Positions 46,668 to 58,134 of a stretch of DNA of 64,000 nucleotides are shown one piece after another; within the stretch, counting starts at the first letter, position 1, and each line of letters begins with the position of its first letter. The stretch comes from Odontocerum albicorne (taxonomy: Eukaryota > Arthropoda > Insecta > Trichoptera > Odontoceridae), in NCBI GenBank assembly GCA_949825065.1, contig OX463847.1, positions 37,877,042 through 37,941,041 on the forward strand, in the 5' to 3' direction. Both the position numbers and the translations under genes were made by a program. The notes under the pieces are model-generated. The model had not been told where the DNA came from. It searched no databases and saw only the letters and a program-made list of their open reading frames with translations.

Positions 46668-47475
46668 CTATTTATGAATCTTTGGGTATCGCCTATGGTT
46701 TGACGCTCAAGGCAATTGTCAAGGTTGGCCTTTCAAACGCGACTCTGTTGATCATACTAATTCATTAATAAGTGTTTGTGTACATGCAACCTATTTATGA
46801 ATCTTTGGGTATCACCTTTGGGTATTATGGCGCTCAAGGCAATTGCCAAGGTTTGCCTTTTAGCAAACGCGGCACTGTTCTTCCTCTTGGTTTACGTCGT
46901 ATGATCTGCTTGTGACGGTGGACTGTCCTGGGATGATGATATCTAGCTGTCCTTCTACCTTTTCGCGGGACTTCCTGGTAATCTCCTGCTATTAGGGTTT
47001 TTAGTCTTAGCGATTCTTGCTAGTCTTATATCCTCCATGCGGTCCACATGATCCCTCCAGAAGCTCCTTCTGTTTCTTCCCCACCTCACTATATCTTGAA
47101 CACCACAGACATACCTTATCGTCTCATTTATGATTCGATCTCTTAGAGTTCTGCCTGCGATGGAGCGTAGGGTTCTCATTTCTGCCACTCTGAGAAGGTT
47201 TTTTGTCCTTTTGATATCGGCTCTTGCTTCTATCCCATATGTCATGATGGGGCGGACGCATGTCTTATATATCCTGTTATATATACTGTTATATATGTCT
47301 TATATATATACTGTTGATCATACTAATTCATTAATAAGTGTTTGTGTACATGTAACCTATTTATGAATCTTTGGGTATCACCTATAGTTGGACGCTCAAG
47401 ACAATTGCCAAGGTTTGCCTTTTAGCAAACGCGGATCTGTTGATCATACATCATTAATAAGTGTTTGTGTATATG
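46668..47475. repeat. ~125-bp tandem repeat, interrupted
   Basis: The unit runs from 'ctgttgatcatactaattc' through 'atgaatctttgggtatc' to 'aggtttgccttttagcaaacg'. Roughly two units are at 46668-46870 and about 1.3 at 47300-47475. The retroelement fragment at 46905-47290 lies between them. Confidence 0.85.
46905..47290 (-). pseudogene. Non-LTR endonuclease/reverse transcriptase C-terminal fragment
   Basis: A 96-codon minus-strand frame reads MTYGIEARADIKRTKNLL, then RVAEMRTLRSIAGRTLRDR, DIVRWGRNRRSFWRDHVDRM and NPNSRRLPGSPAKRW. This is the well-known C-terminal region of a common insect non-LTR element, with an R-S-I-A-G-x-T-L-R-D-R block and a W-R-D-H-V-x-R-M block. It is cut off at both sides and is embedded in a tandem repeat array. 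Confidence 0.9.
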
Positions 47476-47479
47476 TGTG

Positions 47480-47755
47480 CATTTGTGCTGATGTGTACTT
47501 GTGATATGTATGTAAATTCACCTGAGTTTAAAAGTGGAATAGATCAACGAGGTATTTGATTTTTTTAATGCTTTGCACATTGAAACCCTTGGCTGTTGAT
47601 TACAAATAAATGAAAAAAATGTCATTTACGACAGCTTGTCTTTGATTGTCGGCCGACCCGGTTAAATATATATTGAGCGAGGTCCTTCAAGTATGAGCTG
47701 GAAATAAAACAAAATTTATGATAAAATAAAAAAGTAACGAGCCCTTCCGCCTTTT
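47480..47755. other. Sequence without recognised gene
   Basis: Nothing recognised. Confidence 0.4.
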
Positions 47756-47759
47756 CAGT

Positions 47760-47890
47760 AATCTAGAAACCAGTAGTGAACTCAAATTAAACAGTGGTGA
47801 ATACGAAATGAAAAATAAGTGTTTTATTTATTTTATTGTAAATTTATAAACATTACACCACAAAGTGTAACAAACGTCTTTTGGAAGATT
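47760..47890. mobile_element. Fold-back relic related to the 11570 element
   Basis: 'agaaaccagtagtgaactcaaa' followed by 'gaaaaataagtgttttatt' matches the right half of 43080-43240. The 3' flank 'acaccacaaagtg' recalls the 11540 flank in inverted form. Confidence 0.55.
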
Positions 47891-48135
47891 TAAGAAATTT
47901 AAACATTTGTTTATTTATTTATTGCAGTGTTATTGATATCATTGAACTGCATTTAAGGCAGTCATTTTCACCATAGTGATTAAAATTTCTAAAAAAATAT
48001 AGAAAGTTTTCAAACTGTGTTCAATACTTAGTTTAATGCTTATATACTCAAAATATTTAACATTTTGGCTAATATTTTAAGTATAATTATAAATAAAACT
48101 AAGTTTTGAGTAAGGTTTAAAATACTAAAGTTATA
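47890..48135. other. AT-rich unassigned stretch
   Basis: Nothing recognised. Confidence 0.4.
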
Positions 48136-48139
48136 CAAG

Positions 48140-48600
48140 TTTGTCACTTACATACATATTTGAATTCATACAAATGTGCATACTTTCACGCCATATCTCT
48201 TTCGGTGTAGGCGAAGATGATACGAGTAAATTTTCACTGCTTCATATATATACCAAAAGCCTTTTGCTTCATATACCATACACACATACAAAGCCTTTGC
48301 ATCATACACATACATACATCACGCCTTTTCCATATTGGGGCAGGCATACAGGACAAAGCTCAAGACTTTCCTGTTTCAACACCTATTTCCCCACTACCAC
48401 ATCCATACAACTCATGCCATTTCTCTGAATTATTTCAAAATAGTATTCACTCGATTCAATCATATTTTTCTTTGGTCTTTCTCTACCTCGACTTCGACTC
48501 ATATTTGCAAGGTATATTTTTTATTTGCAAGGTGACAAAACAATATCTTTCGAATGTATTCGCCTCCATTTAGTCTTTTCCACGTTCACTTATCTTTTCC
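48140..48600 (-). mobile_element. Non-LTR 3' fragment (GRGRPRK type)
   Basis: Minus strand: 'caccatccatacaactcatgcc' region (tail) at 48400, 'cattcactcgattcaatcata' (LDQ) at 48455 and decayed 'gactttg...' ends. Frames on the + strand are shadows of this fragment. Confidence 0.65.
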
Positions 48601-48679
48601 ATATGTCAAAGTTGGAGCTAAAACACTGCTGTTGGCTATCATCTTAGCACATTGTCATACTATCCTGTTTGAGGAATAA

Positions 48680-49225
48680 AAAGGGTCTTTCAAATTGAGC
48701 GGCTTTCTTAAATTCTGGGATAAAACACAGACGGCGTCGCGAACTTACCTGGGTATTATGACATTTGAGAAGTGTTATGTATGACATTTATAAAAATGGA
48801 GTCGTATGCAACACAACAGTGCGTTCAAATTGTTAAATTATTTTATGTTTTGTAATCTCCGGAAACGGTTATGTTAATTGACCACCAAGATCATGTGATC
48901 TGACACCGTTGGACATTTTTCTCTGGCGTTACGTGAAAAGCCTTGTCTATAAGAATGACCCCCAATCAATTCCTGAGAATGAAATTATTCGCGTTTTTGG
49001 TGAGTTAGAACCGCAAGGATGCCAAAATGTCATCGAAAATTTTGACAAAAGAGTGGATATCTGTGGAGCTGCAAGAGGGGGGCATTAATCGGATTTTATT
49101 TTTTTGTGTTTAAATGTCATATATTATTATTCAATGACCAATAAAAAGTTTTTTGAAATCAAAGCAAATTGTGTGTTTTATTCAAGAATTAAAAAAACCA
49201 TTCAATTTGAAAGACCCCTTATTTT
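48680..49225 (+). mobile_element. Internally deleted Tc1/mariner-type element
   Basis: The terminal inverted repeat 'agggtctttcaaattgagcg' on the left pairs with 'attcaatttgaaagacccct' on the right. Inside, the + strand encodes the C-terminal part of a transposase in two frames: 'WPPRSCDLTPLDIFLWRYVK' (about 48880-48940), then a frame-shifted 'GCQNVIENFDKRVDIC' (about 49015-49060). The N-terminal and catalytic parts are missing. Similar transposase remains are at 29467-29763 and 59390-59945. Confidence 0.85.
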
Positions 49226-50040
49226 AGTGTCCTATTGACTATGTTTTATATCGCTACAAGCCTAATGATATTCCTCGTAACTCTTACATCATTTGAGAAA
49301 ATACCACCTTAAGAACAGTATTCTTCAAGCATGCATTTCTACTGCCCTTATACTTATATTGCTCGTATCCTTAATATTCAATCTTCCTTTTTATACAACA
49401 TGGCGGACACTAAGAAGCTATTGTTATCATATTTGAAGATTTTACAAATTACTGTTAATAATACATTTCATTACGAAGAGACATATACAAATATATAGCA
49501 AAAAATATTCAACGCACAAAATATTTTATTTTTAACTATAGACTTTTCATGACAAAAACTCAAGCCGAAAAAAAATTGTTTCAATTTTTAATCATTACAG
49601 GTCTCGGGTAGGCGGTGAATCTTATCGAACAAACGAATGAGCGCTAAAAATAGTCTCAATGTGTTAAAAATGGCTACTTTATGTACATATTTGAATTTGA
49701 TGAATATATCAGATATAAAAGACAAAATGTCTATAAATAAACAAAATAGAGCTGTTAATAATATAAATATGCCTTGAAAAGAAGAAAGAAAGAGAAAAAA
49801 GAGAAATTACGGAGGTAAAATGTTTTAACAAGGTTTACGACATAGCGAAAAATAAGATGCTTTCAACGATATTTTTAGGCTTTCCCTAGACAAATTTTTG
49901 GCTTCGGTCCAGGATAACAACCTCCAACATCCCTCTAGAATAGTGGTTCTTAAGTGTTATGCCTTCTAACACCCTTTAAATTGTCAAAATATGACCAACA
50001 CCTCATTAGAAAGCATAGTTTTTGTTTCCACAATAAATCA
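49225..50040. other. AT-rich sequence without recognised gene
   Basis: No element ends or domains recognised. Confidence 0.5.
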
Positions 50041-50047
50041 CATAAAT

Positions 50048-50300
50048 TATTTGTTATTTGTTTAGCCAAACACTGCTTATTCCACTTTATTTAACGGTAT
50101 AGCCTTACCGATTTCAAACTTTTCACTTCATCGTCAGGAGTGCTCTAGCCAGACTTTAATTTTTGCCCTCTTGATGAATAGGTGAAAACCTTGAAACCGG
50201 TAGATTTATACAGTTATATTCCGTTGAATAAACAGTATTTGAGCAAACAAATTACAATGTCTTTAAACTTCCATTGTTAATGGCCTAACTATTGATAATA
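50048..50300 (+). mobile_element. GAAACCGGTAG palindrome family, diverged copy
   Basis: Left arm 50065-50130 and right arm 50170-50255 are inverted, and the tail 'acaatgtctttaaacttcc' follows. The first core string is TTGATGA rather than CTGATGA, and GAAAC is intact. Confidence 0.8.
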
Positions 50301-50364
50301 CTATATATCTAAAATTATGCTTCTCTGATTGTAAAATAACGAATTTTCTACTTATTTTAATTTT

Positions 50365-50530
50365 TCTGAATTTTATTTATATATGACAAGAAATCTTATA
50401 AAAGCATAATTTGTGAAAAAACAACAGGTGAGTTAATGCGAACACACATTTCTAATGGATTTGGTTTCTTGCCTTTCATTTGTCGTGCCCCCAATAATCT
50501 AGGCTTATGCTTGTATCTTACTGAGGACAC
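50365..50530. repeat. Dispersed repeat D, copy 3
   Basis: 'ttatatatgacaagaaatc', 'gcgaacacacatttctaatgg' and 'tttcttgcctttcatttgtcg' follow the same order as in the other copies. Confidence 0.75.
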
Positions 50531-50965
50531 ATATATTAACATAAATAATGTAATTAACATAAATGATTCTCACCCTTCGTACGTCAGGTACGATACAAAA
50601 GCCATAGTAATTTTTTTTAATAATCAAGAAGTGAAAGCTGACATGTCATATTGGAAAAAGTGCGCCGATGTCGCCCATGTGAAAATAACTAACGAGATCC
50701 AATGGAGTGGATATCACTTGATACTAGCGTATACTCCTTCATATATAGGAGTTCACGGCTTTTATTCAAGAAGAAGAAGAAAGATGCTCCGAAACTTATT
50801 TTGAAAAAAAAAAACAGTTCTTTGTATTTTCGAGTTTCTGATTACCATTCTTAGTAGGGAACTTAATTGTATTTATAATTAGAAATTCTACATTTAAAAC
50901 AGGTTTTAGAACATTTTATTGTATTCAATATTATTTCACAGCTGTCTTTTCTTAGTATGACAAGT
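50530..50965. other. AT-rich sequence with end of an open frame
   Basis: A frame (50436-50804) runs from repeat D into this stretch. The part outside the repeat (around WKKCADVAHVKITNEIQ) is not recognised. Confidence 0.35.
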
Positions 50966-50972
50966 AATGTGA

Positions 50973-51320
50973 ATGGCGTTTTGGTAAAGAGGTATATGTC
51001 ATTAATTAATTTATTGGCTTTATTGGCCACACAAATTAGACTATTTATTGGCTTGACATGCATCAAATGAGAAATTATTTTAAAATTGTAATTGCCCGTC
51101 AATAATGAAGAAAGTTATCGAAAAAACTTTAATATGAATATTTCACTGTTTAACAATTATGTGATATTGTCTCAATAAACACATCAATGGCGTTTTGGTA
51201 AAGAGGTATATGTCATCAATGACTTATTTGTCAGTTTGAATTTTTGCAGCACTTGTATTCCTGAAATACAGACCTCAGGTAAATTTTAAAGATAAACTTT
51301 GAATACATAAATTATTGAAT
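50973..51320. mobile_element. Two single-arm copies of the 30820 fold-back MITE
   Basis: 'ggcgttttggtaaagaggta' starts at about 50975 and again at 51188. The second copy continues colinearly for about 110 bp ('gacttatttgtcagtttgaa', 'ctgaaatacagacctcagg') as in the left arm of 30820-31069. No right arm was found. Confidence 0.8.
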
Positions 51321-51439
51321 ACATAAATATTTGATAATACTTTTATTCACAGTCAAATCAAAGTATCAGTAAAAATGATGTTATTGTCGCATTAAATTAG
51401 TTTTTTTTTCATATGGCACCACTATTAAAACGATTTTTT

Positions 51440-51640
51440 TTATTACAACGTCTTATATCCCCAGGGGGAGCTTTTTAGCACCCTCTGGGCGTGCCTGTTT
51501 CTCAGATTGAGAGCAGCTGCTTCGGAATAATCTGAGCAGAATCCCCGGCATCCGCCGCTCTTCAGCGAATATGCGCGTCCCCGTTCACGTAGAGATATTT
51601 CCCTCCTTTGGAAAAGCTTGCAAAATATTTTCACATATTC
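51440..51640 (-). other. GC-richer island with a 63-codon frame
   Basis: This 200-bp stretch is clearly GC-richer than its surroundings and open on the minus strand (Arg/Ser-rich, for example SEAAALNLRNRHAQRVLKSS). No known domain. It may be the end of a retroelement or a conserved unidentified sequence. Confidence 0.4.
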
Positions 51641-51814
51641 TCGGCTTACAGTAAAAACACATCAAGTCAAGATTATTTTATACGAGTGTGTCAGTGAAAT
51701 AACAAAATAATAATATGTTAGTACTGCCAATCAATCAACCCACAAAAAAAACAACAGAAACCGGCATCAAAACCTAAATTTTCAAACGCCTCTTTGAGAT
51801 ATATCTATTTTTAA

Positions 51815-51970
51815 AAATTTATTTTACACATGACAAGAAATATACATAATATGCGAAAAAAAAACAAGTAATTTAATTTTGATACACAGTTTTAAAGGAT
51901 TTGGGTTTGTTGCCTTTCATTTGTCGTGTCCCCAGTAAACTAGGCTTTTGTCTGTATCTCACTGAGGACA
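51815..51970. repeat. Dispersed repeat D, copy 4
   Basis: Matches 'catgacaagaaatatacataat', 'aaaggatttgggtttgttgcc' and 'tcgtgtccccagtaaactagg'. It runs directly into a GRGRPRK-type fragment at about 51970. Confidence 0.8.
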
Positions 51971-51974
51971 ATAT

Positions 51975-52300
51975 ATACATACATATGTACATACTAATCT
52001 CCCGTGGTGTCTCTTGCGGGATAGGCAGAGATAATATATTTCCAAACTTTTCTTTTCAAGCACGTAACTCTTGCCTCCTCCATATTCATACATCTCATCA
52101 TGCACAATCTTCTATTATTCATACTTCTCACTTTACCTTCTTTCAAAATCTGATCCATATTGTTCAGCCACATTTTCCTCTGTTTTCTGCTTCCACGCAC
52201 ACATTTCCCTTTCATTTTCATCATTTACTTCTCCACATGTCATAACCATCTTAAAACTCCTCTCTTTCTTATCCTTATTCTGGCAAGTCAAAATTTTGAG
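51975..52300 (-). mobile_element. Non-LTR 3' fragment (GRGRPRK type), well preserved
   Basis: A 76-codon minus-strand frame ends in NNRRLCMMRCMNMEEARVTC and KRKVWKYIISAYP. It begins with a KQRKMWLNNMDQILKEGKV stretch equivalent to 'GRPRKVWLDQVNEILKERNV'. The order is the same as in the other copies. Confidence 0.85.
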
Positions 52301-52856
52301 AGATATCTAATTTCAGCAAAATTCGAATCATCCACATTAGTACAAACTTTGAAGTATGAGATTTAAAAATGGGCGTAGACTGAAAGGAGTCGAATAAATG
52401 CTGTACAAATGCGTAAAGTATTCATTGGGGGATAATTTATGACAGAACACATTATGAATTGATATGATTTTTGTTGTATCCTATGAAATCAAACTTAAAC
52501 CCTTTAGTAGAAAAAATGCACTAGATTACATGATTCGATATATGTCCCACATTTAAAATCTATAGAAGATAAAGATTGACCAATATTATACCGTTTATCA
52601 TATTAAAAAATGAAATAAATAAATATTGAATTAACGTATTTGGAATATTTTATTTAACACAAATGAAAGCTTTGTTTATAGTAACTAGTATAGGGTTATC
52701 ACATGAAAAAATTAAAAAGGAAGAAAATCTATTCTGAAATTCATTGAAATGGAGTACATTTCAAATCCAAAGGAAATCGAAGATATATACGTTTTATTTA
52801 AAAAAAAAACATAAATATCAATATGTAAGCATATTGTTAGTGCTGATACTTTTGAG
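52300..52856. other. AT-rich sequence with a short retroelement piece
   Basis: 52370-52420 ('gggcgtagactgaaaggagtcgaataaatgctg') matches the earlier part of the GRGRPRK-type ORF on the + strand. The rest is unassigned. Confidence 0.45.
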
Positions 52857-53207
52857 CAGGGCTGTGAAGTCAATGTCAGGAGTCGGATATCTGGAGTCGG
52901 TTGGTTTTTTTGGAGTCGGAATCGACAGATGCTACTTTAAATTCGACCCCGACATAAATTTTTTAACTTATTGGCCACACAAATTATGGTTTTAATTATA
53001 ATGTATACCATTTAGTACAAATATCGTTTAATAGTATGGTGAAAAATCCCCGTAAACATTATATTTAAACTTCCATTTAAGTACAACAGTTGCGCCACGT
53101 AATTAAGTATAACGTATACACGTGGTTAGCAATATATGTACTTTAATTTGAGTTGGAGTCGATCATTAAAAATTTCTGGATTTGTAAACTTTTTTGCCAC
53201 AACCCTG
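52857..53207. mobile_element. hAT-like MITE, 351 bp
   Basis: Terminal inverted repeats CAGGGCTGTGAAG (left) and CAGGGTTGTGGCA (right, read inward) are flanked by similar 8-bp sequences CTTTTGAG (52849-52856) and CTTTTTAA (53208-53215). Subterminal 'ggagtcgg' repeats lie at the left and 'gttggagtcgatc' at the right. 8-bp duplications and CAGGG ends are typical of hAT elements. No transposase is encoded. Confidence 0.8.
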
Positions 53208-53215
53208 CTTTTTAA

Positions 53216-53700
53216 TAATACTTTTCAGAACTTCTTATTCTGACAAAAATTCTTCATTTCTTAACAGATAAAATAAAAAACTTGAAATTGTATTTTGTAA
53301 ATATCAAAGCTTTCATTGATTTCGTTAAGTCTGTTACTCTCCTTGATTCATGAGTATTTGTCAGGAAAAAAATCGTTATAACGTTTGCATTATTTATAGT
53401 TTGTTAACATGGGTTCACTCAGTTTCTAACGTTAGCCAAGTTTTGACTTGGTGAGTTTTTACTGTGTAGAAACGAAATGAAGAAAGTTAAAAGTCCAACT
53501 CGTTATTCTGCTGGGGGCATATTCTGGAAAATCACTTTAACATTTTAATATTAAAGTTCTATAAAAGATGTACATTCACAAAATGCACTCAGAAACGTTC
53601 TCATGTTGCATATTTTGAAATATTCAGACGGACAGAATACTTGGTGCATGTTTCAAAATGAGATGGAAGATAGAATTTTAAGTACGAAAATATATTTAAA
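53216..53700. other. AT-rich sequence without recognised gene
   Basis: Nothing recognised. Confidence 0.5.
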
Positions 53701-54150
53701 TATTTATATTACACTTACTTACGTACTATCATTTTCCTCTCGAAGAAGGTAGAGAGGATATAATGCCAAACTATCACCACATTCATAGACCTTCTTTACA
53801 GCTCGTATGATTTCTCTGATTTTTTTACATATCCTTCCTTCAAAATATCATTCACTTGATCCGACCATACTTTTCTTGATCTTTTTATACTTACGCGTTA
53901 TCATCATACTTACAAACTGCATTTATTTTGTTCGTGTTTCTTAATTCTTTCGTTTTACATACCCAATGCATTTCACAGTGCTTTTTTGAATCATACTTTG
54001 TACATTTCTTAAGTTTATACTCATACTTTATCACTTTATTCTGTATTCTGTCATACATTGTAATTCCTAAGTCAGTGTACGTTTTTCTACAGCATTTAAT
54101 AGGATTTGTTCAATCTTTATCCACGCCCATGTTTTACTTCCTTGCATAAA
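53700..54150 (-). mobile_element. Non-LTR 3' fragment (GRGRPRK type)
   Basis: Minus strand: tail region at 53780-53840 ('ccttctttacagctcgtatgatttctctgat'), then 'ttcacttgatccgaccatactt' (VWSDQVN), followed upstream by decayed ORF remains to about 54150. Confidence 0.7.
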
Positions 54151-54323
54151 TGTTGGTATTTTTATACTGTTATTTTTAAAACATTAATTGCACGGTGTAA
54201 AACAAGGCCAGTCAATTGCCAAGTGATGACCTCGTAATTATTTGAAAAAAACCTTTGACAGTATAAAGGAAAATAATTTATTCAAATATTCATTCGTATG
54301 GTACTCCTCAATATATTTAAATT

Positions 54324-54797
54324 GACGATACGGACGTGTTGAAGATTGTGGTAGGGAAACAATATTGACGATACGGACGTGTTGAAGATTGTGGTAGGGA
54401 AACAATATTGACGATACGGACGTGTTGAAGATTGTGGTAGGGAAACAATATTGACGATACGGACGTGTTGAAGATTGTGGTAGGGAAACAATATTGACGA
54501 TACGGACGTGTTGAACATTGTGGTAGGGAAACAATATTGACGATACGGACGTGTTGAAGATTGTGGTAGGGAAACAATATTGACGATACGGACGTGTTGA
54601 AGATTGTGGTAGGGAAACAATATTGACGATACGGACGTGTTGAAGATTGTGGTAGGGAAACAATATTGACGATACGGACGTGTTGAAGATTGTGGTAGGG
54701 AAACAATATTGACGATACGGACGTGTTGAAGGTGTGGTAGGGAAACAATATTGATGATACGGACGTGTTGAAGATTGTGGTAGGGAAACAATATTGT
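54324..54797. repeat. 43-bp minisatellite, 11 copies
   Basis: The unit starts 'gacgatacggacgtgttgaa' and repeats every 43 bp from 54324. One copy is 41 bp (near 54730) and one has 'gaacattg' instead of 'gaagattg'. Since 43 is not a multiple of three and the unit has no stop on the minus strand in any frame, three overlapping minus-strand frames are open. Each reads as the same 43-residue cycle. Confidence 0.97.
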
Positions 54798-54949
54798 TTT
54801 CGACTTCAATTATCGAACTTTGGATTAAGGTCCATTGGGAAGAGAAAGTAACGCATATTTTATCATCATGCATGTTGGAAATATTACCACATGTAGACAA
54901 GCAAGAATACTCAAACATTTTTTTATAGTACCCCGTGCTTCCTCGCATA

Positions 54950-56205
54950 TTTTGTACATATGTGTAGAAAATATTTAATAGATTTTAAATTTAAACGTAT
55001 GTGTCCTTGAAGTGAGTCACAAAATAACGCAAGAAAAATGAACAAATTTGATGTAAAAAAAATTTCAACATCCCCTTGTATAAAATTGCCTTAAATTCTT
55101 GTATCGTAAATATTTTTTACATCCGGGTAATACATAAAAGACGTTCATAATAATTAATCGCCTTTTTATGTAATAAATACTTCCAAACAGTCAGTTTGTG
55201 AAAACCATATTTTATTTAGCTGAAAGAATAACACATTTCATAGGCTTAACGTAATTTCGTAATTATTACAATAATAAAAGGCTAATTTATATAGCACCTT
55301 TTAGAGAATAGACTCTCCTCTCAAGGGGGCTTTAACTCAGAAATTGGTCCCGTTCTTATTAAAAGATTAAAAATGTTTTAAAAAACAAATGGAGTGTAAA
55401 GAAGACAATCGATGCGTGCATAAAAGTGGGTGGTTTCACGCATTTGCATATGTTAAAAAAAAAATTGCTTTTTAAAAAAAAAACCTACCCACATCTGATT
55501 AAAATCAAATAAACAATTAGATTTTTACTAAAAATACAGTTTATTTTTTAAAACGCTAATCTAATATTGACATGTATTTCTAAAAAATGTACTTAAAAAA
55601 TGCTAAATGTAAATAAAATATTGGTGATCCCAATTTTTATTAACAATCTAAATAAATAAACAGTCGTGAGACTTTTAGTTCATCAATAGAAGAAAATAAC
55701 AAATATATTAAATTAGACCACAATAAGTTATAAACATTAAACGATTGTTCAAATCAAAGCGATACGTTTCGCGAAAACACTCGTGTGAAGAAAATTCGTC
55801 ATCAAAATCAATTTGTATGTGTAAAAGGAGAGTTCAAATGAGTTTATCCAGTGTCCATACTAGTTTCCCATACTGAACAATAGTAACAATGGATGAATTC
55901 TAGGAATACTTAGTTGCTTAAATGTCTCGTGAGCCTGGAGTAAGTTCACAAATCAATTAATTGAATAAGTTCGGGATAATCATAATATGAATTGACAACT
56001 TTATATGCAGCACAAATAAGCAAACGACAGAGAGGCCACTCTGCCAGACCCTACTTATACATTTATGCAGTGCGATCCACTTCGCATCTGATCATGTTTA
56101 AAGAACACCACTCTTTACGCGGTAGGAAAACCCCAGAAAGCCCCACCGTCGAGTAACGCATTAGATGTTTATTTTTTATGTCACACTCCATCCATCATTT
56201 ATCGG
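54950..56205. other. AT-rich sequence without recognised gene
   Basis: Includes oligo-A and oligo-T stretches near 55450-55480. No element ends recognised. Confidence 0.5.
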
Positions 56206-56209
56206 CGAC

Positions 56210-56430
56210 CAACATGTTGTCTATTTGCTCCAGATCTTCCAGATTGTATTACGGGAGGTAAGATGGAGTGACGGTTGTTGAGTCCCACTGCGAGTGTGGG
56301 GAAATTCAGATCATGGACCACATCGTACACAGCTGCATTTTTTTACTTTCTCAGGAGGCGTGTAGGAGCTACACAACCTAACACCGATCGTTGTGACCTG
56401 GTCAGATAAGATACGCTGCGTGTAAGGGAC
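56210..56430 (+). pseudogene. Non-LTR reverse transcriptase C-terminal fragment
   Basis: The + strand reads SHCECGEIQIMDHIVHSCIF, then a frame-shifted segment equivalent to SQEGGVQELH and PIVVTWLDKIRY. The C-x-C-G-x-x-Q-T-M-D-H-I-V-x-x-C motif is typical of the end of some insect non-LTR ORF2 proteins. It is decayed by stops and frame changes. Confidence 0.7.
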
Positions 56431-56690
56431 AAATGCAGAAGAACAAGAAAAAATAAATATCATAATTTATCATCGTCGTTTCACCAATTTTATTGGAGCT
56501 TGTAGTGAAAACCATATATTTCAAAAGAAGCTTATATGTCTCGCTTTTCTTTACATAACATACATATTTTATATTGTTTGTTTGATATTTGACAGTGGAT
56601 AATCCAACCGAATAACTCTATTATTGAAGAAGCTTGAATAGGTGACGTGTCTTGAAAGAGGAGAGTTTATACTATCTATGCCTTATAGTA
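56430..56690. other. AT-rich unassigned stretch
   Basis: Nothing recognised. Confidence 0.4.
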
Positions 56691-57000
56691 TTCAAACCCT
56701 GAATGGTATGGCGCCACGATTTATCAAGTAATTATGCGTTAGGGATGTGCCCTCTGCGGAACGTGCTAAAGCGGGATTGTCTGGCTTTCAGGGTGTTATC
56801 TGTCAGTTTAAGATAGGTCAGGAAAATAGACCGGATTATCTCAATAGGTATTCAGGGGTTGCTAGGCTTATAGCGTGAAATACACTTCCTCTGGAATGTA
56901 ATAGGCTGATGGGGTAAAGGCTTACAAAAACCTTCATAAGTTAAGACATGATAAATTATTCAAATCATCTTGACGTCTTTCGAGTGATCATTGTTCGAGA
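56690..57000 (+). mobile_element. Possible non-LTR ORF2 relic
   Basis: Frame-broken residues such as LNGMAPRFIK, AERAKAGLSGF and NTLPLECNRL recall the terminal part of a retroelement ORF2 ('xWNxLPxxxR'). Evidence is weak. Confidence 0.3.
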
Positions 57001-58125
57001 ATGAAGGATGATACTAGAAAAAATAATAAATGTCATTATTTTAACATAATACGTGGTATTTTTATTTTCTTAAAGCCATTTTTATCTTCTTGCAGAATTA
57101 ATTTGATTTGACTTGAATTATAAGGTGACTAAAAAGTAGGACACTTGACTTCACTCTTATGAAGCTAAACTATGACCCGCGTATGATTTAAATTTTTATA
57201 AGGTTTTTGAACTTATAAAGCTGTAATAAAACGTTGCTTGAGGACAAACAAATGAAAATTGTATATATGTATTCTTTTTTTTTTAGCATAGAAAACAAGT
57301 TTAAAAAAATATACTTCCGAGAGACAACAATACAGCTCGGACAAATCAACTAACAGCTGAATGTCAAAACCAAAAAAAGATCACTCACGACATTTTTTTA
57401 TTTAATAGACTATCAGGACATGGAAAAAAAGAAATTCTTTAAATTTTGTACAATAATTCAATTGTAACAGCGCATGTTTTATTTTAATTATAAAAGTCAA
57501 AGTAATGCGGCATCTGTTATTACAAATCAGAACTATCAGGTATTATGTGCTATTTGGGGAACATCTGTTTTTAGATTTTACATTTTTTTTACTTCATTTA
57601 AATTTTAGTGGTACATTCTATAGATCTGGGTAGTTGCTATTATGTTATATTCTTAAAGAACCGGGAATGGAATATTGTGAACTAATAATATCTGTATTAT
57701 TATAATCTAAAGACTGCGTATTTTGCACAATAAATAAAATAATTCATTAAAACATCGATGAAATAAATAAACATTAACATCAGGTTTAGGCAGTGGAATT
57801 TAATTTCAACTGTAACTTCGCATGATCATGTGGTAGGCATGAGCGGTGGGATATAAATTTATACGTGGTTACAATTTTTAAAATCTAAGTCGTTATTGTA
57901 AAAGGATCCACGGTTGATGCCAAATTCTTGCATTTTAGAAGTAACGGAAATACATTGAAGATATTAGATACCCTAGACATATTCAAGTCAGTCCATTGGG
58001 ATAAACATCTATCAAAAATATACATTCCCAAGATCTCACCGCTGCTTGTGAAGTTGTCCCTGCCTTTCTTCACCCATAATCCTCATCCCGTTTTTTTGCC
58101 GTTAGACGCGTGTATGTCGGTACCA
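57000..58125. other. AT-rich sequence without recognised gene
   Basis: A 69-codon frame at 57928-58137 has no recognised domain. Confidence 0.45.
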
Positions 58126-58134
58126 GTTCGAACA

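Noticed and set aside
54238..54948. 236-codon open frame on the minus strand as a real protein
   Set aside because: It consists of the 43-bp minisatellite; two other frames are equally open.
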